DNA of 53,598 nt from Verrucomicrobiota bacterium (GTDB taxonomy: Bacteria > Verrucomicrobiota > Lentisphaeria > JABSQK01 > JAJFLO01): contig JAJFLQ010000052.1 of NCBI GenBank assembly GCA_021772615.1, forward strand, positions 1 to 53,598, in the 5' to 3' direction. Shown in pieces: positions 43,868-52,597 of this stretch. The position numbers and the translations under genes are program-made. The first letter of the stretch is position 1; every line of letters begins with the position of its first letter. Under the pieces are notes generated by a model. It made no database searches, was not told the DNA's origin, and worked only from the letters and a program-made list of their open reading frames with translations.

Positions 43868-44638
43868 GTTGAACATCCCGATGTAGACGTCAGTACTATT
43901 ATTGACGTCACCTGCTAATATATCGGAAATTGGAAGATATACATCATTTTTCGAAACTGCGCTTCGCAGTAGCCGGTCCTATCGGCATCAAGCGGTGCCA
44001 CACCTGCGCTGCTCCACCTGCTTCCACTGGAGAGGCACCGAGATAGGAGCGCGAGGCCGTTCGCAGGCTGGAAAACTGTGCTACTGCGGGGCCAGGAGGG
44101 AGAGAGGCATTCAGCAGAGGCTATTCTCGACGGTCAATTCCGACCCGTTTCTGGCGTGGTGCGCGACTGGTCAGACGTGATCCTCCCGCTTTCCTGGCGG
44201 ACTTTCAACACCGCTGCTTCACGAGGCACAATCACTTCGCGGCCACCGGCGATGGCCCGCAAAGGAGGGGGCAACCGTAGGCTTTGTGAACCGCGAATGG
44301 ACACCAATGGACACGAATAGGAACGGCGACATCCGCTGAGGAGGCGAAAGAAGGACAGCAGGATGGATGACCTTTGCCTACCGCGTAAGAAGCACGTGCC
44401 TCCTGCAATGCATAGCTATTCGTATTTCGTGGGCGAATACATTCGGAGGTGTGGTAGGGGCACAAATCGGACCGAGGCTGCTCAATTCTCTTGGCCGCTA
44501 ACGTTTTCATTGAAGATTGTTACGGTATATTCCGCTTGATGCGAGAATAGTAAATAGAATCGGATGGATCGGCACGTAGCGGAAAGCAAGCCGTCGATCA
44601 AATACTAACGTAATAAGACTACGGAGCAATTGACAACG
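43868..44638. other. Gene-free stretch with repeat fragments
   Basis: No supportable gene. At about 44290-44322 the segment CGCGAATGGACACCAATGG followed by ACACGAATAGG looks like a half-copy of a common dispersed repeat. The remainder shows no motif in any frame. Confidence 0.4.
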
Positions 44639-45220
44639 ATGACAAGCGATCACGGGGACGATACAGATGCAGGCGCGAACTTTAGGACGTCGCAGTATTT
44701 TAGCGAAGCCTGGGATATTGTGAAATCGAATCCCGTACCGTTCATACTGGGCAGTACGCTGTTGTATATCATCAATTCATTCGCCATGGGCTTATTCGTC
44801 GGACACTGGTATGTCGGAATCCATTATATGGTGCGCAAAGTCCGGCAAGGCGAAGACCTTGAGTTTGGCGATGTATTCAGGGGATTCGACAATTTCATTC
44901 CCAACATGATCGCCGGGCTCATCTTTTCGCTGTGTCTGGGGATAGGCGCCGCGTTCTTACTCGTTCCGGGACTGATTATCGGCGGCATCCTCCTCTACGT
45001 GATGCCGCTCGTTGCCTTCAACAACGAATCGATCGGCGACGCCGTGAATAAGAGCAAGGACGTGGCGATGACGTCGCTCGGTCACCATTCGCTGTTTATC
45101 CTCAGCCAGTTCCTGTGCAATTTTGTCGGTGTGCTGATGTGTTGTATCGGCGTCTTTGTTACCATGCCGATCGGGTTCGCCGCCCAGGCGCTTGCGTATG
45201 AAGATCGGTTCGGCAGGTAG
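44639..45220 (+). CDS. Multi-pass membrane protein
   Basis: About 193 residues with a cytoplasmic start, then four or five hydrophobic helices: PVPFILGSTLLYIINSFAMG, NMIAGLIFSLCLGIGAAFLL, GLIIGGILLYVMPLVAF and LCNFVGVLMCCIGVFVTMPI. An amphipathic GEDLEFGDVFRGF and SIGDAVNKSKDVA segment sits between helices. This arrangement resembles DUF975 and glycerophosphodiesterase-type membrane domains. A TTG at 44630 lies only three bases from GGAG, whereas the ATG at 44639 is 12 bases away; ATG is used. Function unknown; no close neighbours on the same strand. Confidence 0.7.
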   Translation: MTSDHGDDTDAGANFRTSQYFSEAWDIVKSNPVPFILGSTLLYIINSFAMGLFVGHWYVGIHYMVRKVRQGEDLEFGDVFRGFDNFIPNMIAGLIFSLCLGIGAAFLLVPGLIIGGILLYVMPLVAFNNESIGDAVNKSKDVAMTSLGHHSLFILSQFLCNFVGVLMCCIGVFVTMPIGFAAQALAYEDRFGR

Positions 45221-45310
45221 CAAATGCAGGCAGCGTGTCTATTTGGTTGCACGCCGCTGTTTTCAAGCGTTTATTGCGATCTTTATCGCCTCTGTCCGCA
45301 CCCTATTCCG

Positions 45311-45352
45311 TTCGAAAGCGGCGTCAGGTCGCCGCACTCCAAAGGTGTTGCG
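45311..45352 (+). repeat. Dispersed GC-rich hairpin repeat, copy 4
   Basis: TTCGAAAGCGGCGTCAGGTC followed by GCCGCACTCCAAAGGTGTTGCGC matches the family core at 26860-26900. It lies in the gene-free 45221-45522 interval. Confidence 0.55.
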
Positions 45353-45522
45353 CACCCGATGCCACTGACGTTTGGATTCAGGCGTGTCGCCGGGACGCAT
45401 TCATCGTCGCGTCGATCATAGTTGATTGCATCGTCATTTTGATTATATTTCGAATAACGAAAAACGGAGTTGGGCCGTACGGAGAACCGTTGTCATAACC
45501 ACATCGGCAATCAGAGGTATAT

Positions 45523-46299
45523 ATGAAACTGCATGTGCTTCGGCGATTTTTTTACATTCTAATGCCATTCGCAATCCTTCATGTCAACGCCGGGACGGTG
45601 CTACATGACGATTTTGATGATAATGCACTTGACCCGGCATGGACCGTGACATTTCCTGATTCCAACGGCTGGACGTTCAGCGAATCCGGTACGCAACTGA
45701 CCGTCACGGATATTGATCCGGCGATTATCAACCCGGGCGGCGGCGGGACGTGGGCGAAGGTTGTCCTGAGTCAGAGTTTCACGTCACTGAGCGATTTTCA
45801 TGTTGACCTCGATTTCTCGTGGGATTCCGCAGGCAGCCTGCGGGCAATGCAGGCCCTTTATTTCCGTCTTTTCGATGCGGACGATACCGAGATCGCGGTA
45901 GTCGGATATGGTGATGCCTGGATCGCACAAAGCGGTGAACGGTTTGGTAGAGTCGGTGCGAACAACGCGAATAGTGGATTCAACAGCCTGCCGTTTGGCG
46001 ATACGGCAACGGTTGACATTTCACGGGTCAATGACGACATCGATATCATTTGGGATGGCGGCAATCTCGTATCCGGCACATCCGACGCCGCACTCGGTCG
46101 GATAGACATGGAATTCTGGTTCTATGCTGCCGCAGTTTTTCCGCCTCCGTTCTTCGGCACGGAATCCGTCGATCTGATCTCCGTGAGCGGTACCGAAGCG
46201 GCGGTCCCCGAACCATCCACCTACATGTTTATTCTTTCCGGATGCCTTGGACTGACCTTGATGCGGCGGAGACGCCGACGCACCGCCTCGCAAGGTTAG
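45523..46299 (+). CDS. PEP-CTERM protein, parent of the truncated copy at 50963
   Basis: A 258-residue exported protein with a signal peptide (RRFFYILMPFAILHVNAG), a jelly-roll-like mature domain starting VLHDDFDDNALDPAWTVTFP (lectin/glucanase-like pattern of many PEP-CTERM proteins), and the sorting tail VPEPSTYMFILSGCLGLTLM followed by RRRRRRTASQG. ATG at 45523 follows CAGAGGTATAT. Its last 74 codons are duplicated, diverged, at 50963-51187. Exosortase-dependent surface location is expected; ligand unknown. Confidence 0.85.
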   Translation: MKLHVLRRFFYILMPFAILHVNAGTVLHDDFDDNALDPAWTVTFPDSNGWTFSESGTQLTVTDIDPAIINPGGGGTWAKVVLSQSFTSLSDFHVDLDFSWDSAGSLRAMQALYFRLFDADDTEIAVVGYGDAWIAQSGERFGRVGANNANSGFNSLPFGDTATVDISRVNDDIDIIWDGGNLVSGTSDAALGRIDMEFWFYAAAVFPPPFFGTESVDLISVSGTEAAVPEPSTYMFILSGCLGLTLMRRRRRRTASQG

Positions 46300-46651
46300 C
46301 ACATCGAACGCGCAGCAACGACGTACAGCAAAACCTCACCTTCGCGGTGATGATCGCCCTTTTGCACCGGCTTGTGCAAGCTCCGCATTCAGGACGTGAT
46401 TTCTCGTTTTTTCGATACTGTCAAGCACGTGGCTCTCGTTGCGATCACGTTTGCGGTATTGGCAACCACTCGCACAGTGGGACAGACGTGCCCGCGCATG
46501 ACGACCGCTTTTCCGTTGCAGATACACCGTGCGGTGGCGTGTGCTCGGTTAGACCAGCAGGTGATCGATACAACGACCTGAGTGCGCGAGCTTCGGCAGG
46601 GAGGCCGTTCCCCGTTTGCGCAACGGAATGGTATCAGATGGCCAGAAACCA
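46300..46651. other. No supportable gene
   Basis: Open frames here are short and lack motifs. The first 25 bases after the PEP-CTERM stop (GCACATCGAACGCGCAGCA) are also conserved after the truncated copy at 51187, which shows that the duplicated block continued beyond the gene. Confidence 0.45.
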
Positions 46652-46999
46652 CTATTTCCACCAACGTCTCTTTGCGGTCTTGATCACAGATTCCTCCCAG
46701 CGGCCGTCGTCGCGCCTTACCGACTTTATATTGTTAACCACGATCTCTGTACCGGGGCCATAATCGACAAACTCCAATTGGTCCCGTGAAAACCAGAATG
46801 CATCGTCCCTGGCTTCAATGTGAACATTGATCGCGTAGTCCTCCGACAGCGTGCCAATAACCTCTACTTCGGTAATAGACGGCGTCGTTTCTCCGTAGAC
46901 TTGTCCGAGAAGCCCGGCCAGCCCCTTCTCTTCCGTGACCGGAGTTGTCCGTACTTTAACGTTGTCGCCAAATCCGATCGGGTGTTCGTTCTCGTTCAT
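46652..46999 (-). CDS. Small conserved hypothetical protein (SH3-like)
   Basis: 115 residues from the ATG at 46999. Beta-rich: NVKVRTTPVTEEKGLAGLLG, QVYGETTPSITEVEVIGTLS, EDYAINVHIEARDDAFWFSR, DQLEFVDYGPGTEIVV. I have the impression of a widespread uncharacterised family with the GLAGLxGQVYGxTTPS motif. No signal or membrane segment. A diverged copy of its last 45 codons lies at 52598-52735. It ends towards the PEP-CTERM gene. Confidence 0.7.
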   Translation of the reverse strand: MNENEHPIGFGDNVKVRTTPVTEEKGLAGLLGQVYGETTPSITEVEVIGTLSEDYAINVHIEARDDAFWFSRDQLEFVDYGPGTEIVVNNIKSVRRDDGRWEESVIKTAKRRWWK

Positions 47000-47085
47000 A
47001 TCTGATCTGCGATGTCCTTGAGCAGACATTGGAATTTGTTTTCATCGTTCTCCCGGCGTAATCACCGCGTATTTCTCGACGTGGA

Positions 47086-47535
47086 TCAGGCAGAAAACTG
47101 TTTCAGATGATGATCACAGTGTTTATAGTGAAAAATTCCCCACTGTTTTGGCTTCAACACGCCGATTATCGGATGACACAATGCATCTGGAATAGTCGAT
47201 TCTTCGAAACGCTCAATATAGCCAATCAACCTCTTCTTGTCGTCTTCAAAGTCTCCGGGTACGGAAACAAAGGCCTCTGCAGGACCGGTAATCTTTCCTC
47301 GCGGCCAGGGTATTGGTGCATATAAAACCATGAAGCGGCCAACGATATTGGACATCGGGGTCCTTTTAAATTCACCTTTCTTCTCACCGCACGTGTAATA
47401 AAACACATCCTGTAGGTGGCAGATCATTTGTTCAACTGTCAATCTTCCCCATTGCCGTCCGGCATCAGGACGAAGCTTTCCAATGCGAGATATGATCGAT
47501 TGCCGGTCTTCAATGTTCAGGAGATTTCTTAGCAT
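47086..47535 (-). CDS. DinB-like / DUF1569 family protein
   Basis: 149 residues from ATG 47535. Residues read GRQWGRLTVEQMICHLQDVF near the N-terminus and HPIIGVLKPKQWGIFHYKHC then DHHLKQF at the end. The conserved histidines (one in MxxHL, and the KHxDHHLxQF set) are the metal ligands of the DinB/YfiT four-helix superfamily. Such enzymes include bacillithiol- and mycothiol-dependent transferases, but DUF1569 members have no set function. An upstream extension to 47628 carries no family sequence. Confidence 0.8.
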   Translation of the reverse strand: MLRNLLNIEDRQSIISRIGKLRPDAGRQWGRLTVEQMICHLQDVFYYTCGEKKGEFKRTPMSNIVGRFMVLYAPIPWPRGKITGPAEAFVSVPGDFEDDKKRLIGYIERFEESTIPDALCHPIIGVLKPKQWGIFHYKHCDHHLKQFSA

Positions 47536-47789
47536 GTGACTCGATTCTATTGCGACACAGTGTAGATATTTAGTCTCCAAGATGGATTTTGATATCTTGA
47601 GGATACGGCCACCCGCTACCTGTCTCAATTAAATCTTTTAGACTTAACAAATAGATTGGCCATTTAGTGCTGAAATATAAAAAATCTTCCTCGTTGGAAG
47701 CGGAGGATGCCCACCATCCTGATAGGCCTTTGGGTGAAGTAAGGCAACCGTAGATAAAGTCAATCGCTCCTTCGATACCAACTCGATGT

Positions 47790-48275
47790 CTAGCCCGACT
47801 TTCCCGGTTTGTGTCATAAGTAATTGAAAATCAACGACTGTTTTTGAAAGACACTACAAAATCGATGATTTTTACTGACTTACGGATCCGGTCTAATCTG
47901 AAATTTGAATTTCCGAATTTTTTCGATGAAAATTCAGTTACCAATTCCAAATCCAAATCGCTATCGCTATCGGGATCGATCCCTTACCTCTCCGGCTGAA
48001 ACACGACCGGCCCAAGAAAAACACAGAACGAATTCGATACCGATACCGACGGGCTATCCCACTATCGCCGATCTGTGGGACCGCTGTGAAAAACAATCAT
48101 ATTTACTGCTATTGAGCCAGCGATCAAAACGCAAGTGATAGAATCAAAAATAAAGACACTACAAACGCATCTCAAAAATTATGGTCGTTGATAATCAAGG
48201 ACTTACGAATTTTGATCGGCTGAAATCAGCTAAAATAACGCGATTTTCGAATAAACGGTGAGAAGGTCGGGCTAG
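47790..48275. mobile_element. 486-bp non-coding element with inverted ends
   Basis: CTAGCCCGAC (47790-47799) and GTCGGGCTAG (48266-48275) are perfect inverted termini. An inner pair TCAACGAC (47831-47838) / GTCGTTGA (48184-48191) and a 14-bp direct repeat AAAGACACTACAAA (47847-47860 and 48152-48165) lie inside. The centre holds simple-sequence CGCTATCGCTATCGGGATCG. There is no transposase frame. It looks like an internally deleted insertion sequence or MITE; no clear target duplication was seen. With its flanks it accounts for the gene-free 47536-48564 interval. Confidence 0.5.
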
Positions 48276-48351
48276 TCTTCGCCAATTTGAGACTCTCTCA
48301 TTTGCTGGTTTTGGGCTGACGCATAACGCGTTTCGGATGAACGACCGGCAA

Positions 48352-48376
48352 GACCGCCTCAATACTTATGGCGGTC
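48352..48376. terminator. 7-bp-stem hairpin
   Basis: GACCGCC (48352-48358) pairs with GGCGGTC (48370-48376) around an 11-base loop. No U-run. It could serve as a bidirectional terminator or be part of the repeat cluster that follows. Confidence 0.35.
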
Positions 48377-48445
48377 TACCGGTTCGCCCAATCCGATTGA
48401 TATGCGACGCGGTCGCACGCGAGTACAATCCCGCATACCAATAGC

Positions 48446-48534
48446 GTGCTCCCGCTCAGCGCGGGACAGGACACGCTCATGTGTGTTGGAGCCCGCATAA
48501 ACGGGCAGGTACCCCGTCCCGCTTGCGGGAGCAC
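48446..48534. repeat. Compound palindromic (BIME-like) repeat
   Basis: GTGCTCCCGC (48446-48455) pairs with GCGGGAGCAC (48525-48534), and GCGGGAC (48461-48467) pairs with GTCCCGC (48516-48522). A central hairpin GCCCG-CATAAA-CGGGC lies at 48491-48506. The three stems form a cruciform-like unit. It ends 30 bases before the stop of the next gene on the minus strand. Confidence 0.6.
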
Positions 48535-48564
48535 GGGGCTGTTGCCTTCTCCGACGACAGCTGC

Positions 48565-49086
48565 TCATCCACTGCCTGATTCGACATTTTCTTCGTATGT
48601 CATTGATAGCGACTTACAGAAGGACTTAATCTGTTCCTCCGAAAAAAATTTTGAAACATACATCGGATTACGAAATGCATCGTGCCACTCGAATAATACT
48701 TCACCATTGCAATATATGTGAAAGTGGATTGCCAATTCTGGTTCAGCGCGGTGCTCCGTGAGCTCGGTCAGTCTTCCCAAGTTTCCTATGGTCGCAGGAA
48801 CATGAAATATTTTGGGTCGTGGCCATGTAGTACCATACGCTAAATGAAGCTTTTCCGGAATCGACGTAGACTCCAAAAAATCAAATAATTCACCAGAGGG
48901 TGATCCGTCTTCAAAATAGAGAATAGAATCTGGAGGCAAGAATCCGATTAACTGCCTAAGCAAAGCGGGAAATTCTTTAGCACCTGATAATTCCCAATGA
49001 GGTTTGCTATAGTCGAGATGAATTCCGTCCGTTTCACTCTCAGACACAGCACCTATAACCTTGCCAATTTTCGCGATGTTTCCCAT
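48565..49086 (-). CDS. Conserved hypothetical protein
   Basis: 173 residues, soluble and acidic, no signal peptide. Distinct stretches: FLPPDSILYFEDGSPSGELF, TTWPRPKIFHVPATIGNLGR, EPELAIHFHIYCNGEVLFEW and HDAFRNPMYVSKFFSEEQIK. I believe proteins with the WPRPKxFH and HFHxY..G.VLxEWHDAF pattern recur as uncharacterised genes, but I cannot name a family. The gene is isolated, 111 bases downstream of the HEPN/zinc-ribbon gene on the same strand. Confidence 0.6.
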   Translation of the reverse strand: MGNIAKIGKVIGAVSESETDGIHLDYSKPHWELSGAKEFPALLRQLIGFLPPDSILYFEDGSPSGELFDFLESTSIPEKLHLAYGTTWPRPKIFHVPATIGNLGRLTELTEHRAEPELAIHFHIYCNGEVLFEWHDAFRNPMYVSKFFSEEQIKSFCKSLSMTYEENVESGSG

Positions 49087-49197
49087 TTTATTTGTCGAAC
49101 GTCCTACTGACCGGTTCTGAATCTGGAGGCATCGCCGGAAGGTTTCAGATTCGGCCCCGTAGATGATTCGCCGTCATCTTTGCCGTGGAGTGCCATA

Positions 49198-50163
49198 CTA
49201 TTCATTGTCATATTCCCGGTAACTGTTGATTCGATCTTCCACCATGCTATCAATGTCAATATCGTCTGGATCGACTAAGCCAAAGTAATCCTCCGGCGTG
49301 AACGATACGCGGCGCGTGTAGTGCCCTGCCAATCCGAGAACTTCTAGCTCGGAATATCCAGACAACCGCAATCCGCACGCCTCACATTTGAGCGAGTCAG
49401 GCGCGACGCTGACACGTGTCGTGATCTCGCCGTCATCTTCTGTGACACTCGTTTTACCGAAAGCCGTGCCGAGTAGCGAAGCGTCCGATTCGCAAGCTGG
49501 GCACTTGACCTTGTGACATCGCTGATAGCTTAGCTCGGTCGCCCTTTTCTGCGCCTCTGCTTTCAGCGCCTCTTGCTCTTCTTCCGTTTTTTGCCCAAAG
49601 ACCTTAGAGAAGGAACCAACCGTTTTGTGCACGCTGCTTTCTATGCCATCTCTTCGACTGCCCAAAGTTTGAATGGCGACCTCTGCTTCGTCGTCGCCGA
49701 CCAAATACTGGAGGTCGACCTGCAGTATTTTTGCGATGTGCGTCAGACATAGATAAAATTTACTAAGCCATTCCGAGGCCCCATAGGCCTCAAATGCAAT
49801 CGTGCCGGTATGCAGCTCTTCATTCCGTCGATTAACCAGCGCTCGCGAAAGCAGCCCGTCATCTTTTGTAAATGTCCCGCCATGTAGATCTCGACACAGA
49901 TCGATCACTTTTCCCGTTTCGACAGACTTCGTTTGGGTTCCAAAAGGCTTGAGTCCTAGCCCAACCATCAGATTAGCCTGCAATCCGTTCGAGTCTGGGG
50001 CCGCGAGCAAGAGTGGGCTTTTGGCTGCAACACAGGCACGTAGGGAAAGTTCCAATGCAAATGAGCACCACAATCCAAAGAACGGCGATTCACGATCTTC
50101 GTCGAACGCCTTTTCAAAGTATGTCCTGCCTTTTTCAACTAGGTCATCCTTCTTCCAAGACAT
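49198..50163 (-). CDS. HEPN-like protein with C-terminal zinc ribbon
   Basis: A 321-residue soluble protein. The N-terminal helical half contains LVNRRNEELHTG, which fits the R-x4-6-H motif of HEPN-type nucleases and RNA-binding domains. Residues about 215-260 form a zinc ribbon with two Cys pairs, VKCPACES and LKCEACGLRL. The C-terminus is very acidic (DPDDIDIDSMVEDR). Its ATG at 50163 lies inside the 3' end of the TauD-like gene (20-base overlap), so both are likely translated together. HEPN proteins often act in RNA-targeting defence; that role here is inference. Confidence 0.6.
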   Translation of the reverse strand: MSWKKDDLVEKGRTYFEKAFDEDRESPFFGLWCSFALELSLRACVAAKSPLLLAAPDSNGLQANLMVGLGLKPFGTQTKSVETGKVIDLCRDLHGGTFTKDDGLLSRALVNRRNEELHTGTIAFEAYGASEWLSKFYLCLTHIAKILQVDLQYLVGDDEAEVAIQTLGSRRDGIESSVHKTVGSFSKVFGQKTEEEQEALKAEAQKRATELSYQRCHKVKCPACESDASLLGTAFGKTSVTEDDGEITTRVSVAPDSLKCEACGLRLSGYSELEVLGLAGHYTRRVSFTPEDYFGLVDPDDIDIDSMVEDRINSYREYDNE

Positions 50164-50812
50164 TGCTTTCTCCTATATAGATTCGATGAATTACTCGGGC
50201 TCTCTCATCGGGCGGCGCTGTCCCGCGAGCGTGACTGAAATTCCAGTTATCAATTAGCACAACGGACGCGTCAAGCCAGTCAACTGAGTTGCCTGAGTCG
50301 GCCCCCTCCAATGAATTCATAATCTGTCCCACAGCGGCGGACGAACGAGCTCCTAGTGGGCTCATGCAGTGAGAATCCCACCGCCAAATCGTCCTTCGCA
50401 TTCGAACGGTTCGGGGCGAAGTGTAGAAATGGCCCGTGCGTCGGCGAACAACAAACTTGGCGTCATAAATGTAGCTACCTAGCTCGGCCAGGGTTTGCCC
50501 CAGGTTCCGAACATAAGTCTTTCGGCGATAGTCACCTTCGCACCATAGCAGTATGAAGCGCGGGGGCACTTGCATATATGCTCCGTCGGTGTGAAATGGA
50601 AATAGGCCCTTTCCATATTCGCTAGAGTACGTTCCCGGTGGCCCGTTCTCTCGACATTTTAGCGTTTCGTAAATATTGCCATTCGGACTAGGAATTATTG
50701 GCCCGACCTGACGAGCAAGATTGATAAACTGACTGATATTCAAAGATGCATTGCGGTTTTCAATTTTACTGAATCCGACTGAAGAGATATTCATAGGTAG
50801 ATTTGTTGCCAA
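50144..50812 (-). CDS. TauD/TfdA-like Fe(II)/2-oxoglutarate dioxygenase
   Basis: A 222-residue protein with the 2-His-1-carboxylate triad of TauD-like dioxygenases: FPFHTDGAYMQVPPRFILLW gives the HxD pair, NWNFSHARGTAPPDERARVI gives the distal His, and RVIHRIYIG supplies the Arg that binds 2-oxoglutarate. At 222 residues it is shorter than TauD (about 280) and belongs with the short members that hydroxylate amino acids or natural-product intermediates. It overlaps the following HEPN/zinc-ribbon gene by 20 bases. Substrate unknown. Confidence 0.78.
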   Translation of the reverse strand: MATNLPMNISSVGFSKIENRNASLNISQFINLARQVGPIIPSPNGNIYETLKCRENGPPGTYSSEYGKGLFPFHTDGAYMQVPPRFILLWCEGDYRRKTYVRNLGQTLAELGSYIYDAKFVVRRRTGHFYTSPRTVRMRRTIWRWDSHCMSPLGARSSAAVGQIMNSLEGADSGNSVDWLDASVVLIDNWNFSHARGTAPPDERARVIHRIYIGESNVLEEG

Positions 50813-50962
50813 ACAAGTGATTATCCTAATGATTAAAGCTTCATAACCCTCTCCTGCACTGCATCATTCATTGATACAGGCGACACGTTCCGCTTAACCG
50901 AACAGTATCGTAGGTCGCCGAACTTGCAACATACGTGACAGCACACCATTCTGGGAATAATT

Positions 50963-51187
50963 GTGATATCCGACGCTGCATTCGCTCGGATAGACATGGA
51001 ATTCTGGTACTATGCCGGCGCCAGTGTTCCGCCGCCGTCCTTCGGCACGGAATCCGTCGACGTGATCACCGTGAGCGGTACCGAAGCGGCGGTCCCCGAA
51101 CCATCGACCTATATGTTCATGCTTTGCGGATGCCTTGGGCTCACCGCGATGCAGTTAAGACGCCGACGCGCCACGTCACATGCATAG
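50963..51187 (+). pseudogene. Truncated copy of the PEP-CTERM gene at 45523
   Basis: Encodes DAAFARIDMEFWYYAGASVP, FGTESVDVITVSGTEAAVPE and PSTYMFMLCGCLGLTAMQLR, a close match to the last 74 residues of the protein at 45523-46299. The signal peptide and the whole ligand domain are missing, and similarity begins abruptly near 50968. The 3' flank is also similar (GCGCATCGGACGTGCAGCA). Non-functional relic of a segmental duplication. Confidence 0.85.
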
Positions 51188-51330
51188 CGCATCGGACGTG
51201 CAGCAGGTACCCGACAAATGACGACGTCTCAGTCGGTGAACATAAGATGAACGGTTGACGACTACCGTATCTGAGGGCTCTTTTTTGGCGGAAATCAACT
51301 CACGCCCCGTCCCCCCCCCAAAAAAAAATC

Positions 51331-52467
51331 TCAAATATCCCGCCACGACCGAATTGTCCAATGATTAAGGTCGAAAGTCTCTTCGCCGCCATAGATGCAC
51401 TCGCCGGAGCCATCGTTAGCACGGTCTTGAATCGAATTTAGATATTTCAGGTTCTTGCAAAAACTCTTGTGAAAGGTTTCACTGGATTTTATTTCAGTGG
51501 GAAATAAATAATCACCATTGTCGGCTACCAAATCTACTTCATGCCCTTTTTGATCTCTCCAAAAGTAGAGATTTGATTCATCGCCGTTGTGCAGCAAACG
51601 CTTGAGCCGTTCCGCAATAATGTAATTTTCAAACACCGAACCATAAAGTGGGTGATTCTCCAGTTGTGAGGTGTCCTTAATGCGCAGCAAATAGCATAAT
51701 AACCCTGTGTCAAAGAAATACGATTTTGGTGATTTAATGATTCGTTTCCCAAAATTACGGAAATGGGGTTCAAGTGTAAAACATATGAAACTCGCCTTCA
51801 ACACAGAATACCAGGCCTTCGCGGTCGGCTGGGAAACGCCGCAATCCGAACCGATTGATGCATAGTCAAGTAGCTGCCCGGTTCGTCCGGCAGCTAACCG
51901 GACAAAACGATCGAATTGATCGAGATTACTGACATTTAATACAGCGCGAACATCGCGTTGTATGTAGGTCGCATAGTACTGTGCCAACCAGGTTGTTGGC
52001 TTCAGATTCCGATCATGAATCCTTGGATACCCACCAGCGAAGATCGCGTCCTGCGCGTTGCTTGACGCCCGTTCACTTTGCGATAGTGGAAGCAAGTGAT
52101 AGATGCGGGCTCTCCCCGCCAGAGTCTGCGAAATCGTATCCGATAAAAGAAGGTGTTCAGATCCGGTCAAAACGAATTCACGTCTATTATCCGGATCATC
52201 GACGATCCCTTGCAGATATGACAATAAATCTGGGACTTTTTGCACTTCGTCGAGAATGAGCGATCCGGAAAAACGGCGAAAAAATCCTCGGGCATCCAAG
52301 AGAGCCTGATCGCGAATGTCCGGATCTTCCAGAAGAATATATCTATGATCGGGGAACAGCTCTCTGACAAGAGTGGTTTTGCCGGATTGTCTCGGTCCGG
52401 TAATCGCGATCACCGGATATTGTCCCGCCTCTTCTCCGATAACCTTTCTCAATGTTCTGTCAAACAT
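51331..52467 (-). CDS. AAA+ ATPase with DUF4143 (second of two)
   Basis: A 378-residue AAA_14/DUF4143 protein: P-loop VIAITGPRQSGKTTLV, Walker B-like LILDEVQKVPDLLSYLQGI, sensor EFVLTGSEHLLLSDTISQTL, then YIQRDVRAVLNVSNLDQFDR, SDCGVSQPTAKAWYSVLKAS and the nuclease-like WRDQKGHEVDLVADNGDYLF followed by PTEIKSS. ATG at 52467 is used; a longer frame to 52515 adds hydrophobic residues with no family match. It lies between two decayed fragments that are adjacent in the parent locus at 45-47 kb, so it probably inserted there. A C9-A9 tract abuts its 3' end. Confidence 0.88.
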   Translation of the reverse strand: MFDRTLRKVIGEEAGQYPVIAITGPRQSGKTTLVRELFPDHRYILLEDPDIRDQALLDARGFFRRFSGSLILDEVQKVPDLLSYLQGIVDDPDNRREFVLTGSEHLLLSDTISQTLAGRARIYHLLPLSQSERASSNAQDAIFAGGYPRIHDRNLKPTTWLAQYYATYIQRDVRAVLNVSNLDQFDRFVRLAAGRTGQLLDYASIGSDCGVSQPTAKAWYSVLKASFICFTLEPHFRNFGKRIIKSPKSYFFDTGLLCYLLRIKDTSQLENHPLYGSVFENYIIAERLKRLLHNGDESNLYFWRDQKGHEVDLVADNGDYLFPTEIKSSETFHKSFCKNLKYLNSIQDRANDGSGECIYGGEETFDLNHWTIRSWRDI

Positions 52468-52597
52468 GACGACTACAATAACGCAATCCCAAAAGGGTGT
52501 CAATTCAAAATTCAATTTTGGATTAACACCTATTTATGCCGTCGAGATCAATAGGTATCCTGCATAGCCGACAGGAATAGTTTCGGGATATAGACAG

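Noticed and set aside
46050..46763. Open frame of 237 codons overlapping the PEP-CTERM gene and a minus-strand gene
   Set aside because: Frame shadow: it overlaps the convincing PEP-CTERM C-terminus and the conserved small gene on the other strand.
47940..48060. CGCTATCG and CGATACCGATACC simple repeats considered as CRISPR or iterons
   Set aside because: The units are short and uneven, without constant-length spacers; they lie inside the inverted-repeat element.
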